64,000 nt of DNA from Talinum fruticosum (lineage: Eukaryota; Streptophyta; Magnoliopsida; Caryophyllales; Talinaceae), in contig JAITYX010000046.1 in the NCBI GenBank assembly GCA_021018815.1, positions 2,322,001-2,386,000 of the forward strand. Reading direction: 5' to 3'. Shown in pieces: positions 22,786 through 34,559 of the stretch (within the stretch, counting starts at the first letter, position 1; every line of letters begins with the position of its first letter). The translations under genes were made by a program, and so were the position numbers. Under the pieces are notes generated by a model that was given only the letters and a program-made list of their open reading frames with translations, had not been told where the DNA came from and made no database searches.

Positions 22786-23758
22786 GTACGTGGAGTCAAT
22801 TATTTGAAACACGATTACGGCGAAATGAATGAATTGATTTTAATTAAAAGGTTGTGGTGTTTGTTAGGAATGATTATTTTTTCTAAAAAATAATTAACAA
22901 TAAAAAAGGTTGATTAATGACAGTTAAAATTAAAACGTTAGATTAACTACACTTGAATGCTAGTTAACCTCCATCTCTCTTTTACTATTTCCCTCTCTTC
23001 CTATCAGACAGGGTCTTGGGTCTCTCTCTTCGTATCTCACATTCGAATCTCTCGCTCATCATTGTTTACATCTTGCTTTATCTCTAATCGTTACTCTCCA
23101 TCCCGGTAAATTTCATTATCTCGGCTTCATCTCTCTCTCTTCTGTCTTTCTTTTCCACCCTCTCTCTCTCTCTGTCTCTATCTTTCTTCGTATCCGGGTT
23201 TCGTAAAAAACTCGTTATACTCTCTTTCTCGTGGTATAATTGTAGAAAACAATTCTTCCAGAGTGTCAAAATCATTAAGAGGTTGGCGGAGATGTTTTGC
23301 TTGAAGAAATCGGAGCGTGCGTGCTTCTTTGAGGAAACGATCGGGTAATTCAAAAACCTGAATGTAGATTAAATTTATTGTAAATTGATGATGTTGAAAT
23401 GCAAATGCAACCGAGCGGGATGTGAATTTGGGTTTATAATTGTTAATGTTGTAATGGTTTTGATTTAGGGTTTAGTTGTTTGTGTATGTGGAATATGGGG
23501 AAAATTGAAAATTTTAAGTGATACTTTTTCGCCTTATTGAGTTACTCTCGTTTATTGTGATTAATTTCTTCAATTTTGCTTGAATTATGGTTGAATTTTG
23601 GTGTGTATATGTGGCATTCGGGAAAAATCGAAAATGTTAGGTGATAATTTTTTACCTTATCGGGTTACTCTCGTTTAGTGTTATTAATTTCTTTAATTAT
23701 GACTTAATTATGGTTGGATTTTTGTTGGTTTTGTTTTATGTTTGATGAAGTGAAAAAA

Positions 23759-23860
23759 ATGGATGATAATTTGATAACATTGCATCCGCATCATGGGGGC
23801 AAGTTTGTGCATGACAATAAGTTAATGTATGAAAGGGAAGCACTAGACCATGATTCATAG
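23759..23860 (+). pseudogene. mudrA transposase, N-terminal fragment
   Basis: From ATG 23759 the frame reads MDDNLITLHPHHGGKFVHD, then NKLMYEREALDHDS and a stop. The HHGGKFVHD...MYE pattern matches the N-terminal PB1-like domain of plant MULE transposases. Upstream to the terminal repeat there is a pyrimidine-rich stretch (CTCTCT runs, 22980-23240) like a 5' UTR. The following few hundred codons, including the MuDR domain, are missing; gypsy fragments and probable deletions lie between this and 26041. Confidence 0.65.
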
Positions 23861-23879
23861 ATGCAGGAAGGAAAGGTTT

Positions 23880-24330
23880 AGGTAGCCCTAGCGCCTTAAC
23901 TCTGTCGGGCCGACAAAACAAAACATAGAAATAACGAGATAAAGGACGACACTTTTTAGGTGTCTACACTCTCCCATACTCAACCTCTTCCGTTATCCCT
24001 TTTAACTCCCAATAACTTAACTTATCAATATCTACGAGGTAAATTGATCCCACTAATACAGCTTGATCGATTTTTTTCTAGTATGGCACCCAGGTAAATA
24101 AGGAATGAGATGAATACAAAAGTTAAATGAGCATTCCACACCCAAAAGGTGTCGTACCTAAAATCATCCCAAGTGCTCTGCTAATGTGGCATTTACCAAA
24201 ACCGGTAAGAAAGAGCAGGAAAGAGTTATTAGGTTAAGATTTAATTAAGCCTTGGATCGCTCGATCTTCTATGGCATCCCATACTTCACCACAGTCCGAT
24301 ACTAGATTCATAGCAACTAATGATAATCTC
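23880..24330 (-). mobile_element. Truncated gypsy end, minus orientation (LTR start plus polypurine tract)
   Basis: On the minus strand an LTR starts TGTAGACACCTAAAAAGTGT at 23968 and runs left to about 23880. Just before it on that strand is TATGGGAGAGTG, a polypurine-tract-like run. Sequence to the right (to about 24330) would be the element's 3' interior, without a recognised domain. Both sides are truncated. Confidence 0.5.
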
Positions 24331-26035
24331 AAGTCCTATTTGCAGATTTGGATTTTGGATCGTGATCGATCGGTATAGCATAAGCCGAGTAAACCACAAA
24401 GAATCCCCAAGCACCACTTAAATAGCCTTTTGCCTTAGGTCGGTCCACAAATCCTCTTTTCTTTCGGATCGTCAAAGAACCAGGCTGAGCCTTTAGAAAT
24501 TTTGGAGTCCTATGATGTGTGTCGGGAGATTCCAAGTACGAATACCGTATTCTACTTTTTGTCCAGGTTAGACAAGGAGCTGAAGACCGAAGACGACGTT
24601 GAAGCATTGCACTTCATGTTCGAAGCATCAAAGCGCTGCATTTTAAGCTTCACAAGACAGTCCACACGAGGCTAGAAGCTTTCCAAAGTCGTGGTCGGCG
24701 CCCGCCTTCTAGAAACATGGTGGAACGCTGCGTTTTGAGCTTGGAGAGTCCTTGTAGACACAACTAGGGCACGAAACCCTAGAAGGGTCTAGTAGGCCGG
24801 TGCCCGCCTCCTCTCTTTTAACCTGGTTCTATCTGGTTTTATCATCTTTTGATCTAGTTCTCTCTATTGAGGAATGGCTCGGTTTTATTTCAAGCTGTTT
24901 GGACGGCAGATAAGAGGCAAACCCTAGGTCATTTATGACCTAGGTCCTCTTCTATAAATAGAGAACTCGCCTTAGTATCACGCTGATGAAAGCCAACTTG
25001 AATGGTCTCATCTAACCATTAGTCTATCGAATTTTCTATAAACATTCATCTTTTACCGTTGAATCCGTGCAAAGAGCTAAAGAATATTCGATTATTCTCG
25101 ATCTCTCGGGCACTCATTTAACCGATCACCGCCATATCCTAGACACAACTCACAAAACTAGCCCTTTTCTTTGGATTGTCGCCATTGCATCGAGAGATCC
25201 GGCTTGGAGATCTAGATCGGTAAGGTGGGACAACATGAGGGCCATATTTCAGCCTTCGAACAGTTATATTTATTTTTGTTTTATTTGCTTTTCGTGTTAT
25301 GGTTTAAGAGATGTAATCGCTTTAATTTCTCCCGACCGATGTAATCTTTTATTTCTCGCTTTTCTTTCTTTTATCGCTTTTCTTTATCGTTTTCCTTGTT
25401 ATGTTTTGGTTGCTTTAATTTTATTTCGCATGTTGTATACTTGTTTTCTTACATCTTTATTAATACACTACTCGAAGCAGTAATGGTCGTCTTTGGACGA
25501 GCGAGAATGGAGGGATTTATCCCTACGTTTTGTGCCCTCGCCCCGAATTCGATTCTTAGTTCAAGACCGATTGAGTCAATATTTTTAGTCTTTTTCGGTC
25601 TTAGTTTTTCCCATACTAAGATCGAGGAAGTAAGTCTTCTTTTGTTTTTTTGTTAGTTTTTTCCTTCTCAAAAACTAACTGGCGACTCCTATTTTTTATG
25701 CTTCGATCTATTCAAAATCGTATCTCGGTGTTTTTCGGTTGTAGGAAAAATGACCTAGGGTTTTGGATCTGCCCACTGCGTAGAGACCGAGGCTAGTTTC
25801 ACCAGCCATGGCCTCCGGTTGGCGCCCGCCTTCTCCTGGTGCGAGGCCATGGCCAGCACCACGGAGGCAGCGGTGGTAGCTCGGTCCAGATTGGTGTTTT
25901 TACACCAATCCGGTCCTAAAGTCTCACGGTAGAATCATAACCTTAATATCATTTAGTCCTTAATTAGAAAATAAGATCACGGGACTTCTAAAATAATTGA
26001 TAAAATAAAATGATTAATAAAACCTCCATTCAAAT
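24330..26035 (+). repeat. Truncated gypsy LTR, plus orientation
   Basis: Parallels the gypsy-2 LTR: GGATCGTGATCGATCGG, AACCACAAAGAATCC, GGTCGGTCCACAAATCC, a TATA box at 24953-24960, CGACTCCTATTTTTTATG near 25682, and ATGATTAATAAAACC at the end. The first ~100 bp and the last ~300 bp are lacking. It ends abruptly at about 26035, where mudrA coding resumes. Confidence 0.7.
24953..24960 (+). promoter_or_regulatory. TATA box of the truncated LTR, with upstream palindrome
   Basis: TATAAATA at 24953-24960. TAGGTCA-N4-TGACCTA lies at 24925-24942. The gypsy-2 LTR has the same layout (41239-41256 and 41267-41274). Confidence 0.65.
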
Positions 26036-26040
26036 CTTCT

Positions 26041-27790
26041 TTGGTTGCTCAATTTTATTTGATGAAGTTTAAAGATTGTCCTCATTTGTCGACTAAGCAA
26101 ATTCAAGCCATGGAAAAGTCGATTTTTTCCCATGTGTTATTAATTGGCAAGCTTACAAGATTAGGCAAGCTGTTAGCGAGGTTGTTGCATGGTTCAATGA
26201 GAGATCATTACTGCAAACTTGGAAGGTATATAGAGGAACTTAGGAGGTCAAACACTGGGAGCACTTTCATTCGAAGATCGATCCATCAATAACACAACAA
26301 ATTCCTATTTTTCAGAGGTTCTTTGTGTGTTTTGATGCATTAAGGACAGGGATTTTGAAAGGATGTAGACATGTCATTTTCATAATGATGTTGTCATTAA
26401 AAAATTTCTTAGGGGCATCATACTTGTCAGCAATAGGTTTTGATTGGAACAATAAGATGTTTTCTCTTGCATGGGGTGTGGCAGAGTGAGAAAATGATGA
26501 CAGTTGGGTTGGTTTCTATCCCAACTTCAAGCTTGTATTGAGAGCATAGATGGCAGTGGGTGGACAATAATATCGGATATGCATAAGGTAACAACTTCCA
26601 CATCAATTTAGTTTATTTTCATACATTAATCACACATATACTTTTACATATATTTTGTTAATATTCAAATTATGTTGCTTTCAACCTCAGGCCATATTGC
26701 ATGCGGGACAACTTGTGTTCCCTAAGACAGAGCATAAAAATTATGCCGGACATATATATGCAAACTGGCATAAAAAATACAAGGGAGAAGAGCTGAAATT
26801 GATGTTCTAGAATGCAGCAAGGGCATACAATGAAATTGACTTCAACCTTGCCTTGGATGAGCTAAAAAAGTCTCCCCCATTGCCGCCCATGACTTTGTTG
26901 TTAAAAACCCCAAGACATTTTACAGGACCTCTATAACTACATATACTAAGTGTGAGTATATTGTGAACAACATGGTTGAAACTTTCAATGCCTACATAGT
27001 TCAAGCTAGGTTTAAGCATATCATATTCATGCTTAAGGACATTAGACTAGCATTGATGCAAAGGCTTGTTGTGAAGACAACACGAATGGAAAATTTTGAT
27101 GATGATGTTTGTCCTAGAGTAAGGGCAAAGTTTGAAAAAGAAAGAGAGGAGTTTAGATATTGTCTACCCATCCCTTCCGGAAATAGGGTGTTTGAGGTTA
27201 GTCATAGGCTTGATAGCATCCATGTAAACATGAATGCTGCAACATATACGTGTAGAAAGTCGGATTTAACTAGAATACCGTGTTGTCATGCTATTGCCTA
27301 TGCTTGTTTGACTCAAAGAAGATGCCGAGGACTTTATCCACCCATATTTCAAAAGGGAAATGTACATGCGAGCATATGAACTTCCTATCTTACCATGTGT
27401 TAGGGAAAAACATTAGCCACCCAAAGACATGCCTCTAGATCCCCCAAAGGTCAAAGTTATGCCCGACCGACCAAAGAAAAACATGAGAAAATATTCTCAT
27501 GAAGATCCCAAGAGACCAAGTCACTTAACCGGACATGGGAAGGAAATGACATGCACCATCTGCCATAGGATAGGTCATAACAGAGGATATGTCCGGATAA
27601 GGATGCCTAAGCAACCAATGTTGTTCCCACACAAAGGAGAGGGAGGGGCGGACCAAGAAAAACTCCATTGACAGCTCTTGATGCAACCGCAACTCGCTGC
27701 ACCTTCCACTAGGAGGGGAAGAGGAAGAACAAGGGCAAGTGGAAGAGGTAGAGGAAGGAGAAGAGGAAGGCAAAGCATTGCAGCAATCGG
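26041..27790 (+). pseudogene. mudrA (MULE transposase), central and C-terminal part, decayed
   Basis: Mutator-type transposases cut and paste MULEs. Order seen: FYLMKFKDCPHLSTKQIQAM then EELRRSNTGSTF (26041-26290); a damaged MULE catalytic region (CFDALRTGILKGC, QACIESIDGSGWTIISDMHK; about 26300-26590); after an apparent intron, AILHAGQLVFPKTEHKNYAG HIYANW (about 26690-26775); NNMVETFNAYIVQARFKHII (26963); a SWIM-type zinc finger TCRKSDLTRIPCCHAIAYAC (27240-27310); a frame change; then HPYFKREMYMRAYE, and a C-terminal knuckle CTICHRIGHN at 27550-27580 that goes out of frame just before its last cysteine. Several stops and shifts. The N-terminal third is absent or at 23759. Confidence 0.88.
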
Positions 27791-28424
27791 ATAATGTATG
27801 TATCTTCACTCATATAATGCATTGATAGTTGCCCCCACAAATGTTCCGTAGTAACCGACACACATTTTTGTTTTTTTTTTTTCCCAGGTTGCAGCAATTT
27901 CAGCTACCATTTCATCCTCTCGCTCAACTTGAGCAAGCGGTTTTCTTGACTCAAACTTCGTGACCAAGCAACTAATTCCGTGTTAAGCCTATTAATTTGT
28001 TATATTTGTATGACACCTTCTAATTTGGTCAGCAAACAGTTGTATGAGTAGACATATTATACATTTTGATTAGAGCACAAGCTTGTCATTTGTGCTTTGA
28101 TTATGTAACTAACAATTATGATGTTCCAATATTATTATTCGGACTAATTATGTTATATATATTTTGCTTTTCCATTACACTCGTATTCCATGCATTTTAT
28201 ATGTATTGCTTTTCATCCTACTTAACATATGACACCTTCATTGCAAGCAACCTAATAGCAAATACAACTACTTACTCATATTTTTACCAACCAAACAAAT
28301 TCACTACAATGAAGTTCATAATGAGAACAAAACATAAACTTCATTTTACAAAATAATGCAATCAAGTGCTAAACTTGTCACAAACAATTTTATAAGCTAA
28401 TAAAAGAGGCCATACATATCCAAC
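27791..28424. other. MULE interior between the two genes (left of CACTA-1)
   Basis: Likely mudrA 3' end and the spacer between the convergent genes. CCAGGTTGCAGCAATTTCAG at 27880-27905 looks like a splice acceptor for a last mudrA exon. The spacer continues at 38229 once CACTA-1 is removed. No further gene seen. Confidence 0.4.
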
Positions 28425-28459
28425 CACTACTACAGGAACCACTTTTAAATACGGTTAAA

Positions 28460-28835
28460 AACGATATTTAACGACGATTAATAAGCATCATGTATTTGGG
28501 CGTCGTTGTATATACCACCTTTGACTATGTTTCAAAACCGTAGTTATAGGTCAATATATGACGACGGTTTAGATGGAAAAATTGTAGTCATAGGCTCATC
28601 TATGATGACGGTTTCTTCATTTGAACCGTCCTCATATGCCTTCTTCTATAGTTGGAAAAGCTGATTATGAGAGAACCTATGACGACGGTTTCTTCATCTA
28701 AACCGTTGTCATATGCCTTCTTCCGTAGTTGGAAAAACTGATTATAGAGAATGTATGATCGACGGTTCCTTTATTTGAACCGCCGTCATAGATGAGCCTA
28801 TGAATACGGTTCTACGTTAAGAGCCTTCGTCATAA
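28460..28835. repeat. CACTA-1 left subterminal repeats
   Basis: Six or so copies, in both orientations, of ATGACGACGGTT joined to TTCATTTGAACCGTC-type words, matching those at 37990-38200 near the other end. These are the usual transposase-binding zones of CACTA elements. Confidence 0.8.
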
Positions 28836-29689
28836 GTCTATTTTTTTTTTTAAATTAGTTTTAGTATTTGCTTACCCCTCTCGTACAGTACAAAAAAATA
28901 TATACAAACACATATACAAACCACCATCCCAATATAATCTTCACCAGAATATATACAAAATAACAAACACATATACTCTTCATATTTTGGATATAGGCCT
29001 TCCTCTTCACTAAATTATATACAAAATAACGAACACATATACAAACCACAATCCTATGTACATATTTATACTTATACTTATGTATGACTACTAAAATCAC
29101 AAACTTAATCTATCAAATAATGAAGAATAATTGTAATATATATACCTTATTTTAATTTGTTGAGCACTTCATCTCGTATAGGGAGTGGGTGGCTTCTTTT
29201 CCAAGAAATACTGTGACCAATGCTTTAAAAGACATTAATTAGGTCAGTGCAAGTGTTAATCAAGGTGAAAAAGAATATAAAAATAATCAATTAAAAGTGA
29301 AACTATACCTCTTTGGGACTAGCATTCTATTCGAGTTTGGTCACAATCTCTTTCATGTACTTGGAGAATATGGAAGCCGTATTGCACGTTCCCTGCTTGT
29401 TTATAGCACTACAATAATAAAAATACATTCCCTACACATAAAGAATTAATTAGTACTCATGTATCTAGCAAGTAATATGAAATGAAAAGCATATAAAGTA
29501 TATTGTAATAACCAAGAGAACCTCACCTTAACAGGGACAATTAGTAGTTGTGTTTTCTTCACTCATTTGGGACCTCCGCCATAATAATAACAGACTAGAG
29601 CACTATTTTTCAATCAGTAAAAATCAAATTCAAGTTAGACATATCATTGAACGATTAGTTAATAAAACAGCATAAAATGATTAAAAAGT

Positions 29690-30660
29690 ATGAACTCACG
29701 CCTCGACGACGTCCCCGATATCTTCCGTGACATCACGACCTAGAGGATCAATGAATTATGCCATATTAGCCCTTGAAACATACTATAAGTAATTATTCAA
29801 CAAGATTATACATTAATTAGTCAAAATATAAATATGCATGCATGTAAATATAATTAGGTTGCAAAATCTTAATTGCCTCTGTCACAATTTCGAATTGGTT
29901 GACGGGTGAGCTCGCGTTCACGATGGCCGATGAGTGGGGTGAGAAAAGATGTACATCATCAAAGTTGATAGGTAACGGCATACCCATGTTGGTCAAGTAC
30001 GTCCTCATCTAGGATCGCATCTCTGTCCATATCTGCGCCCTCATATATGCGATCCGTGCAGCCATTTGGGACATTTGGGACTCGTATTTGGAACCGCATT
30101 TAGGTCAATTGGGCATCTATATATGCGTCGCTCAAAGAGATGGGGCGCTTCTTCCTATTCTCAAAGTGCTCAACTATCCCCACCCACCCAACGACGGCTC
30201 GAAGACGATTGGGATGCTCATCTCTTTGTAGGGCCAAAGTTAGCTTGTTCCTCCTCCTGGTGGTGTCGGTGTATGAAGTCGATGTCCGTGACAAAGACTC
30301 GCTGTAAGAAGAAAAAAATATTATTATTTGACAAATTTATAAAATAAACCGATAAGTTCTCAAAATAAATAAAGGAAAATAGTAAAAAACTCATGAGTTG
30401 GCGAGAAATAGCTTCTACATTAGACGTAGTGAAGGTTCCATCTTTCTTCCTTCTTCTTTCGATCCACAGTTCGTCCCTATCAACAACGAGCTGCAAAGTA
30501 TCTATGGCGGACCCTTCACCATATGTGCCCCGAAGTTGTTTAAGTTTTTGCTTGTACTACCTCTCCTCCAACTTCACGTATCCCCACGGGACAAGCACAT
30601 GAAGGTACAATTGCTCTTAATCCTCTTCCGGTTGGCTTCACCTATCGTCTCGCACAAGTA
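29690..30660 (-). pseudogene. CACTA-1 second-gene protein (Transposase_24-like), C-terminal part
   Basis: Reading leftward: VPWGYVKLEERYYKQKL (about 30590), TLQLVVDRDELWIERRRKKD then GTFTTSNVEAISRQL (about 30395-30500), an intron-like gap, and RVFVTDIDFIHRHHQEEEQA NFGPTKR to about 30215. Further pieces are RPISLSDAYIDAQLT (about 30100-30160) and IDPLGRDVTEDIGDVVEA (about 29700-29750). The LWIERRRKKDGTF block matches the region seen in plant transposases of the Ptta/En/Spm second-gene type, thought to bind element ends. The N-terminal part lies on the other side of CACTA-2, at 36950-37140. Stops and frame changes are present. Confidence 0.6.
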
Positions 30661-31069
30661 ATATTAAGAAACAAAAATATCAATGCATAACTTTCATTTC
30701 TTCATTTTTATATCAATTCGACAACCAGCATCACACTATATGTATATGAGGTTGAATATTGAATTAACACTACAAAAACTCGCGATTAGCGTTGGAATTT
30801 AGAGACCACAATAAAATTCAATTCTAATACTCGACGAAATTAGCGTTGGAACTTAAAAGAGACACTATTTGAGTCGAAAATAAAAATGAACTCTATTAGC
30901 GTCCGATTTTAGAGTCGGATTAAAATTTCGACGCTAATTGGCGTCCGATTGTGACACCCGACGCTAAAGTTGACTAATTCTAACAACTTCGGGTGACTTT
31001 CCAATTCACGGCACTCCAATTCTCAATCCCTAACTCTCTCCCTCCTATCCCTCCCCTAAACACAAAGCC

Positions 31070-31345
31070 ACTGCTATCGCATCCGGCGCCGACGTCTTCG
31101 CTCCTCTTCGGCGCCGATGTCTTCGCTTCCCTCCGCCGCCAGTGTCTTCGGTCACCGGCGTATCCCTCGCCCTAAACACGAAGCCTACTCTAGTTATGCT
31201 CTCGCCTTGCGCGACGTCTTCGCTCCTCTCGCTGGCATCTTCGCTCGTCTCGAGCGCCGGTGTCCTCGCTCTTCTCCGGCGCCGGTGTCTTCGCCCCTTC
31301 GATCACCGGTGTTTCTTTCCGGCGAAGAGTGTTGCGTTCTCTGTT
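31070..31345 (+). repeat. GC-rich short-repeat block in CACTA-2
   Basis: Units of about 24-30 bp on the theme GGCGCCGATGTCTTCGCTCC repeat with variation, far GC-richer than the surroundings. Open frames here are by-products of the repeat. It lies just inside the left subterminal zone, where the promoter or 5' UTR of the element's gene would be. Confidence 0.6.
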
Positions 31346-33629
31346 TTCTACCGCTTGTAAATTTCGATACTATCTTCTTTGTCCTAGTAATTTGCGAATT
31401 GGAGCTTAATTTGTTTAATTTTGTGCCTTTGCTTTCCATTCATCGTTCGTTGTTATGCTATTGATGCATGAAATTTAAGCTGTTATTGTTTAATTTGAGG
31501 ATTGAATTTCTACATTTTGATAGCTTTATGTGTAAAATCATCTATCTTATTTTAATTGTGTTTGGTGAGGATGAAGAATGAATTTTAATCCACAGTAAGT
31601 GTTGGGCAAAGGACTAAGCTTTGAAAATGAATTTGTACATGCCCCGTAGTAGATTGAAGCACCATGAGCTGAGCTTTGCTTCCCCACCGAATAGTTGAGA
31701 GAGGGAGACAACACAGCCATGGCCGAGAGGAATATACTTAATACTACACATGCCCGAGAGGAATATACACAGACCATAGCCCTGATATGATATGTTTTAC
31801 TCCCTTATCTGCACTTATGATCAACTTTGTCCATTAACTTTTGTCAAGTGTTAAATACACTAGCTATATGACGGACTATGTTACATTTTTGGTGTTTGAA
31901 AAGAGGCTAGGCTTGATGTCGGATCATATACACGTTCATTGGAACTCAATCTTATGGTGCCTAATGTAGATGGGTCATTTCTTAGAGTCTATATATCCTT
32001 CTAAGGTTATGTGTTTATTTACATATCTCTTTGACATTTGTTGTGGCTTGTAACATCTTCAAAGTTGCAATGGGCTTTCGGATTGTGAGCTGTTTGATTT
32101 CCTCGTTGTCATCGATGTGGGGTGGCCATTTACATCTCTAGTGTCTCAAAACTTTGAAGTTGTCAACCTATTATCAAATCTTGAAGCATGGAACTATTTT
32201 ACTCATAGTCAAAATATACTACAACCTGTCATGGAATTGATTGTTTTTGCTCGAATAAACGTAGTGATTGAAACAACAATAACTTATGTGCTCAAGTCTC
32301 TGCCCCTCGCAAGAATTTTATAAATGTTCCTTTGATCATCATGCATGCAAAGTTGAAGTGGTTATTGTCATTTCTATTGCAATCAACTCTAACATGTTGA
32401 TCGATCTAGTGCAAAATCTAGCTAAACTTGGACTGAAATATATGCTTCATTAATGCAGCTTGTTCTAGTGTTTGGGGGTGGAATTAGTGATCTACTCCCT
32501 CTCGTCCATCATCGAAAGCTTTATCTTTTCCTCTCTCTTGCCATTTGAAGCTTGAGACTCCCTCCCTGATTGTTTCTCAATGCTTTGCTCTTTCGTATTA
32601 TTTTCGGTGAATTTTTAAATGCATATGTTTGATGAAATGCCACAAAGAAATATAACAGAGATGCAGGCTGAGATTAGTAAGTTTTGTTGTTTGTATGTGC
32701 CATGATTCTCGTATTAGTTGGGCACAAAGTTTCATGTATGCGTACCTATGAACAATGATGTATATGCGGAAGAACGGTTAGCCTTTTCTTACTATATTAT
32801 ATAAGATATTGAGTTTTGGCCTCGTGTGTTTAATCATACTTGTCCAAGCAATGTTTAGATGACTTGAGCCTGAATGATCTTTATATGGATTATGTGTATG
32901 AGGGGCTACACCCTTCTTTATATGTATGTGTTGGCCATTCTCCTACTTTTTTTCTTTTATTATCATTTTAACTTTTTAATCATCTATTATTAATAAAATA
33001 TAGCTAAGTTTACTAAAAGTTAAAATACCAAAAGTCTAAAAATTTTAAATAGTAGCTATTAGTTATATATATGCATTTAATAAAGATTAGCAAACCTGTT
33101 CAAAAATTTGTACATAACAAGGTATATCGGCAAGTTATACACATTCTCATGTGTATGGTGTTGATATAATACTTTGTTATGTACAAGTTTTTGAATTGTT
33201 CGTGTTGGACAGTTTAAGAATCATATGGTATTAGGTTGTGTAGTTACTAGATCCTTGCATACACTTTGACATATTTAAGGCTCTAATTTCCATATGTTCT
33301 CTAGATACTATTATAAAGATGTGGCACGTAATGTCCGAGTGAATTATTTTACCATAGGCATTATTCATCTCATCTTTATAGATCGTACTTGGAGAATTAA
33401 GGGGAAATGCTTGCCGAAATTTTGTCAAAGTATGCAAGGACGTAGCTACACGATCTAATATTATATTATTCTTGAATGGGTATAAGACCACTTATCCCTG
33501 TACAAAAATGTAGGACATGCAATTGTCATTATAAACAAATACAATGTAAAACATTACGCAAGTTTGATTGATTGGTAATTTTAAAAGATAAACATACTTA
33601 ATTATTAAAATCGTATATATCTCGCAGTA

Positions 33630-34408
33630 ATGGAGACAAATATAGAGTGGATGTATAAAAGGTTTGATGGAAAATACTTTAATGGCGTAGGTTTTTCATT
33701 TGAACGAGAACAATGGAGTAATTAAAAGTTTGGCACTTGGTCTAAAGAAGGATGTGCGTATTTTTAACCATCATTACATAAATAATTACAACTTTCACAC
33801 CCATAAATACGGTCAAAACAAGGCCGAGTATGAACTATGGGGTATCCATGAAAGGGGTAGATAACATTCATTATTATGGCATTCTTCAAGAGGTGATTAA
33901 GTTAGAGTATGTTGGGGATTCTCGTTCTTACAAGACGGTTTTGTTCAAATGTGAATGGTTTGATTTTATAAGGTATTAATACACATGAACAATATAAATT
34001 AGTGGATGTCAACCTTACAAAGAAGTACCCAAAGTATGATACATTTGTATTGGCATCGCAAGTTATGCAAGTGTATTTTACCCCTTATCCAAGTATAAGG
34101 AACGATAGAAACCAATGGTGGACGGTGCTTAAGATAAAACCAAGATCAACAATTGAAGCAAGCACTCAATGATACAGACTTTCCAAGAGGATATTAATGA
34201 TAATCATCCTACTTTGTATGAGTTTGAAGGAGTCCAAGAAGGAGTTGAAAATGAACTTAAGGACATAAGTGAAGAGGAAGCTAATAAAGACGATTTTAAT
34301 GTTGAAAATGAGGATAATAATTTTGAAGGGGAGGCAGATGATGACAATCTTTCATTGTATAATGAAATTGATGATGACATTGTACCTAATGATGATGATG
34401 ATTTTTGA
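33630..34408 (+). pseudogene. CACTA-2 TNP2 remnant: N-terminus joined to DUF4216-type C-terminus
   Basis: ATG 33630 opens METNIEWMYKRFDGKYFNG, like the start of the transposase-associated domain. Almost at once the sequence becomes the C-terminal domain of TNP2 proteins: AEYELWGIHERG (33822), YYGILQEVIKLEYVGDSRSY (33870), VLFKCEWFDF (33940), YKLVDVNLTKKYPKYDTFVL (33990), VYFTPYPSIRNDRNQWWTVL (34072) and KIKPRSTIEA, then an acidic tail rich in D and E ending at 34406. About a thousand residues with the catalytic core are missing. Internal deletion is the simplest reading. Stops and shifts are also present. Confidence 0.75.
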
Positions 34409-34559
34409 AGTAATATTGTAATCTAGTGACATTGATAACCAAACGATCTATGTTATGATTATGCTTTATGTTTTGATATTTTTGTGTATATTAATTTATT
34501 TTTGAATATATACACTTAAATCTTCTTTACATGACATTATTTGTTGTATATACAAGTAT

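Noticed and set aside
23084..23353. 89-codon frame with DRDRERERV-type residues
   Set aside because: It is the antisense of a CTCTCT-rich 5' UTR-like stretch in the MULE.
22576..23968. A single 1.4-kb transposon bounded by inverted TGTAGACACC ends
   Set aside because: Both ends are starts of gypsy LTRs in opposite orientation. The left one continues at 40610 after the MULE, and the MULE terminus begins at 22618 within the supposed element.
31117..31464. 115-codon frame in CACTA-2
   Set aside because: Runs through a GC-rich minisatellite; no domain.
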